DNA of 15,502 bases from JBKJZO01 sp046715235. Its GTDB lineage: Bacteria > Actinomycetota > Actinomycetes > BP-191. Shown here in pieces: positions 14,635 through 15,502 of the stretch. Each line of letters starts with the position of its first letter. Positions within the stretch are counted from its first letter, which is position 1. The translations under genes and the position numbers were made by a program. The stretch spans positions 1 to 15,502 of the forward strand of contig JBKJZO010000146.1 of NCBI GenBank assembly GCA_046715235.1, read 5' to 3'. The notes beneath the pieces were generated by a model. It was not told the origin of the DNA. It ran no database searches and saw only the letters and a program-made list of their open reading frames with translations.

Positions 14635-15446
14635 GCAATCCGTCCGAGGGCCAGGCGCGGGAAACGCTCGTACAGCAGGCGGCCCGGCAGAAGTCCGACG
14701 AGGAACACCTCGCCCACTCCGCCGATGCGCTGCTCAGTGCGGACGGGCTGGTCGCCGGCTACGTGCCCGAGGTCAACATCCTCAACGGCGCGAACCTCTA
14801 CCTGAACGACGGCGAGCTGATCGGCATCATCGGCCCCAACGGCGCGGGCAAGTCGACGCTGCTGAAAGCGCTCTTCGGCCTGATCCCGATCCGTTCCGGC
14901 ACCGTCCGCCTCCGCGGCGACGACATCACGTCGTTGAAGGCCCACGCGCTCGTCTCGAAGGGCGTCGGCTACGTCCCGCAGAACAACAACGTGTTCCCGA
15001 GCCTGACGGTCCAGGAGAACCTCGAGATGGGGATCTACCTGAACTCGAAGGGTTTCGACGAGCGGTTCTCCTTCGTCACCGAGTTGTTCCCATTGCTCGG
15101 GCAACGACGCGCGCAGCGCGCCGGGTCGCTCTCCGGCGGCGAGCGGCAGATGGTCGCGATGGGGCGAGCGCTCATGATGGAGCCCTCGGTGCTCCTCCTC
15201 GACGAGCCGTCCGCGGGCCTTTCGCCGGCGTACCAGGACGAGGTGTTCGTGCGGTGCCGGCAGATCAACGCGACCGGTGTCTCGATCGTCATGGTCGAGC
15301 AGAACGCGCGCCGCTGCCTGCAGATCTGCGACCGCGGCTACGTGCTCGACCAGGGCCGCAATGCATACACGGCGTCAGGTGCCGCATTGCTCAAGGACCC
15401 CAAGGTGATCGAGCTCTACCTCGGCATGCTCGCCCGAGTGAAATAG
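14631..15446 (+). CDS. livF: ABC transporter ATP-binding protein (LivF-like)
   Basis: This is the second ATPase of the importer. The 271 residues show Walker A GPNGAGKS (68-75), Q-loop GYVPQNNNVFP (Q117), signature LSGGE (167-171), Walker B VLLLDEP (187-193) and MVEQN (221-225), where LivF proteins carry Gln in place of the H-loop His. It has about 35 extra N-terminal residues, polar and charged, before the nucleotide-binding domain. The ATG overlaps the livG stop as ATGA, a classic coupling signal. It is the last gene seen in the operon; no substrate-binding protein gene appears before the window ends. Confidence 0.95.
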   Translation: MSNPSEGQARETLVQQAARQKSDEEHLAHSADALLSADGLVAGYVPEVNILNGANLYLNDGELIGIIGPNGAGKSTLLKALFGLIPIRSGTVRLRGDDITSLKAHALVSKGVGYVPQNNNVFPSLTVQENLEMGIYLNSKGFDERFSFVTELFPLLGQRRAQRAGSLSGGERQMVAMGRALMMEPSVLLLDEPSAGLSPAYQDEVFVRCRQINATGVSIVMVEQNARRCLQICDRGYVLDQGRNAYTASGAALLKDPKVIELYLGMLARVK

Positions 15447-15476
15447 AAGCAGCGTGAAATGGAGAAGGGGCCCGCC

Positions 15477-15494
15477 GCCCCCGCGCCCGGGGGC
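15477..15494 (+). terminator. GC-rich hairpin after livF, possible terminator
   Basis: GCCCCC (15477-15482) pairs perfectly with GGGGGC (15489-15494) around a 6-base loop, 30 bases after the livF stop. There is no T-tract, which is common in high-GC actinobacteria. It may instead lie in the leader of a following gene, cut by the window edge. Confidence 0.35.
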
Positions 15495-15502
15495 AGTTGG
15501 AG

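Noticed and set aside
1..15502. CRISPR arrays, insertion sequences, tRNA or rRNA genes, phage genes
   Set aside because: I looked for regularly spaced repeats, transposase motifs, terminal inverted repeats and tRNA-like cloverleaf sequences and found none.

Overview
The window is about 15.5 kb of GC-rich DNA from an actinobacterium (Actinomycetia). The evidence is the near-identity to mycobacterial-type ribosomal protein S1, a DNA polymerase I with a Tyr in the O-helix and a degenerate 3'-5' exonuclease domain, a DUF222/13E12-type HNH gene, a mycobacterial-type LexA box, GTG starts and strong G/C bias at wobble positions. The genus cannot be fixed from the sequence. Most of the window is housekeeping: central carbon metabolism, translation, DNA repair and amino-acid transport.

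Layout. (1) 1-1089, minus: the first 363 codons of rpsA (ribosomal protein S1), cut by the window edge. (2) 1090-1347: divergent promoter region. (3) 1348-5585, plus: pyc (pyruvate carboxylase), overlapped by one base (TAATG) by a class I SAM-dependent methyltransferase gene. (4) 5639-7217, plus: an HNH/DUF222 gene whose ATG lies inside a perfect SOS box (TCGAACACATGTTCGA) and which looks leaderless. (5) 7250-7636, minus: a decayed P-loop nucleotide-kinase-like gene, readable in one frame through two TGA codons, overlapping the polA stop. (6) 7633-10317, minus: polA. (7) 10401-11012, minus: a GNAT acetyltransferase. (8) 11013-11452: a 440-base gene-free region with candidate promoters and inverted repeats. 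(9) 11453-15446, plus: livH-livM-livG-livF, a tightly packed branched-chain amino-acid-type ABC importer whose first permease carries a signal peptide and an extracytoplasmic beta-sandwich-like domain. No substrate-binding protein gene is visible; it may lie just outside the window.

How it fits together. From memory of Streptomyces and mycobacterial maps, polA and rpsA lie near each other on the same strand and a liv cluster lies on the far side of polA. Here pyc, the methyltransferase, the HNH gene and the kinase relic lie between polA and rpsA, so that interval is where gene content has been changing. The points most worth a second look are the SOS box that spans the start of the HNH gene (with departures from its HNH motif), the kinase relic with two Trp-to-TGA changes, the livH fusion, and the possible structured leader ahead of the liv operon. 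I saw no CRISPR array, insertion sequence, rRNA or tRNA gene, and nothing I would call a wholly new system.
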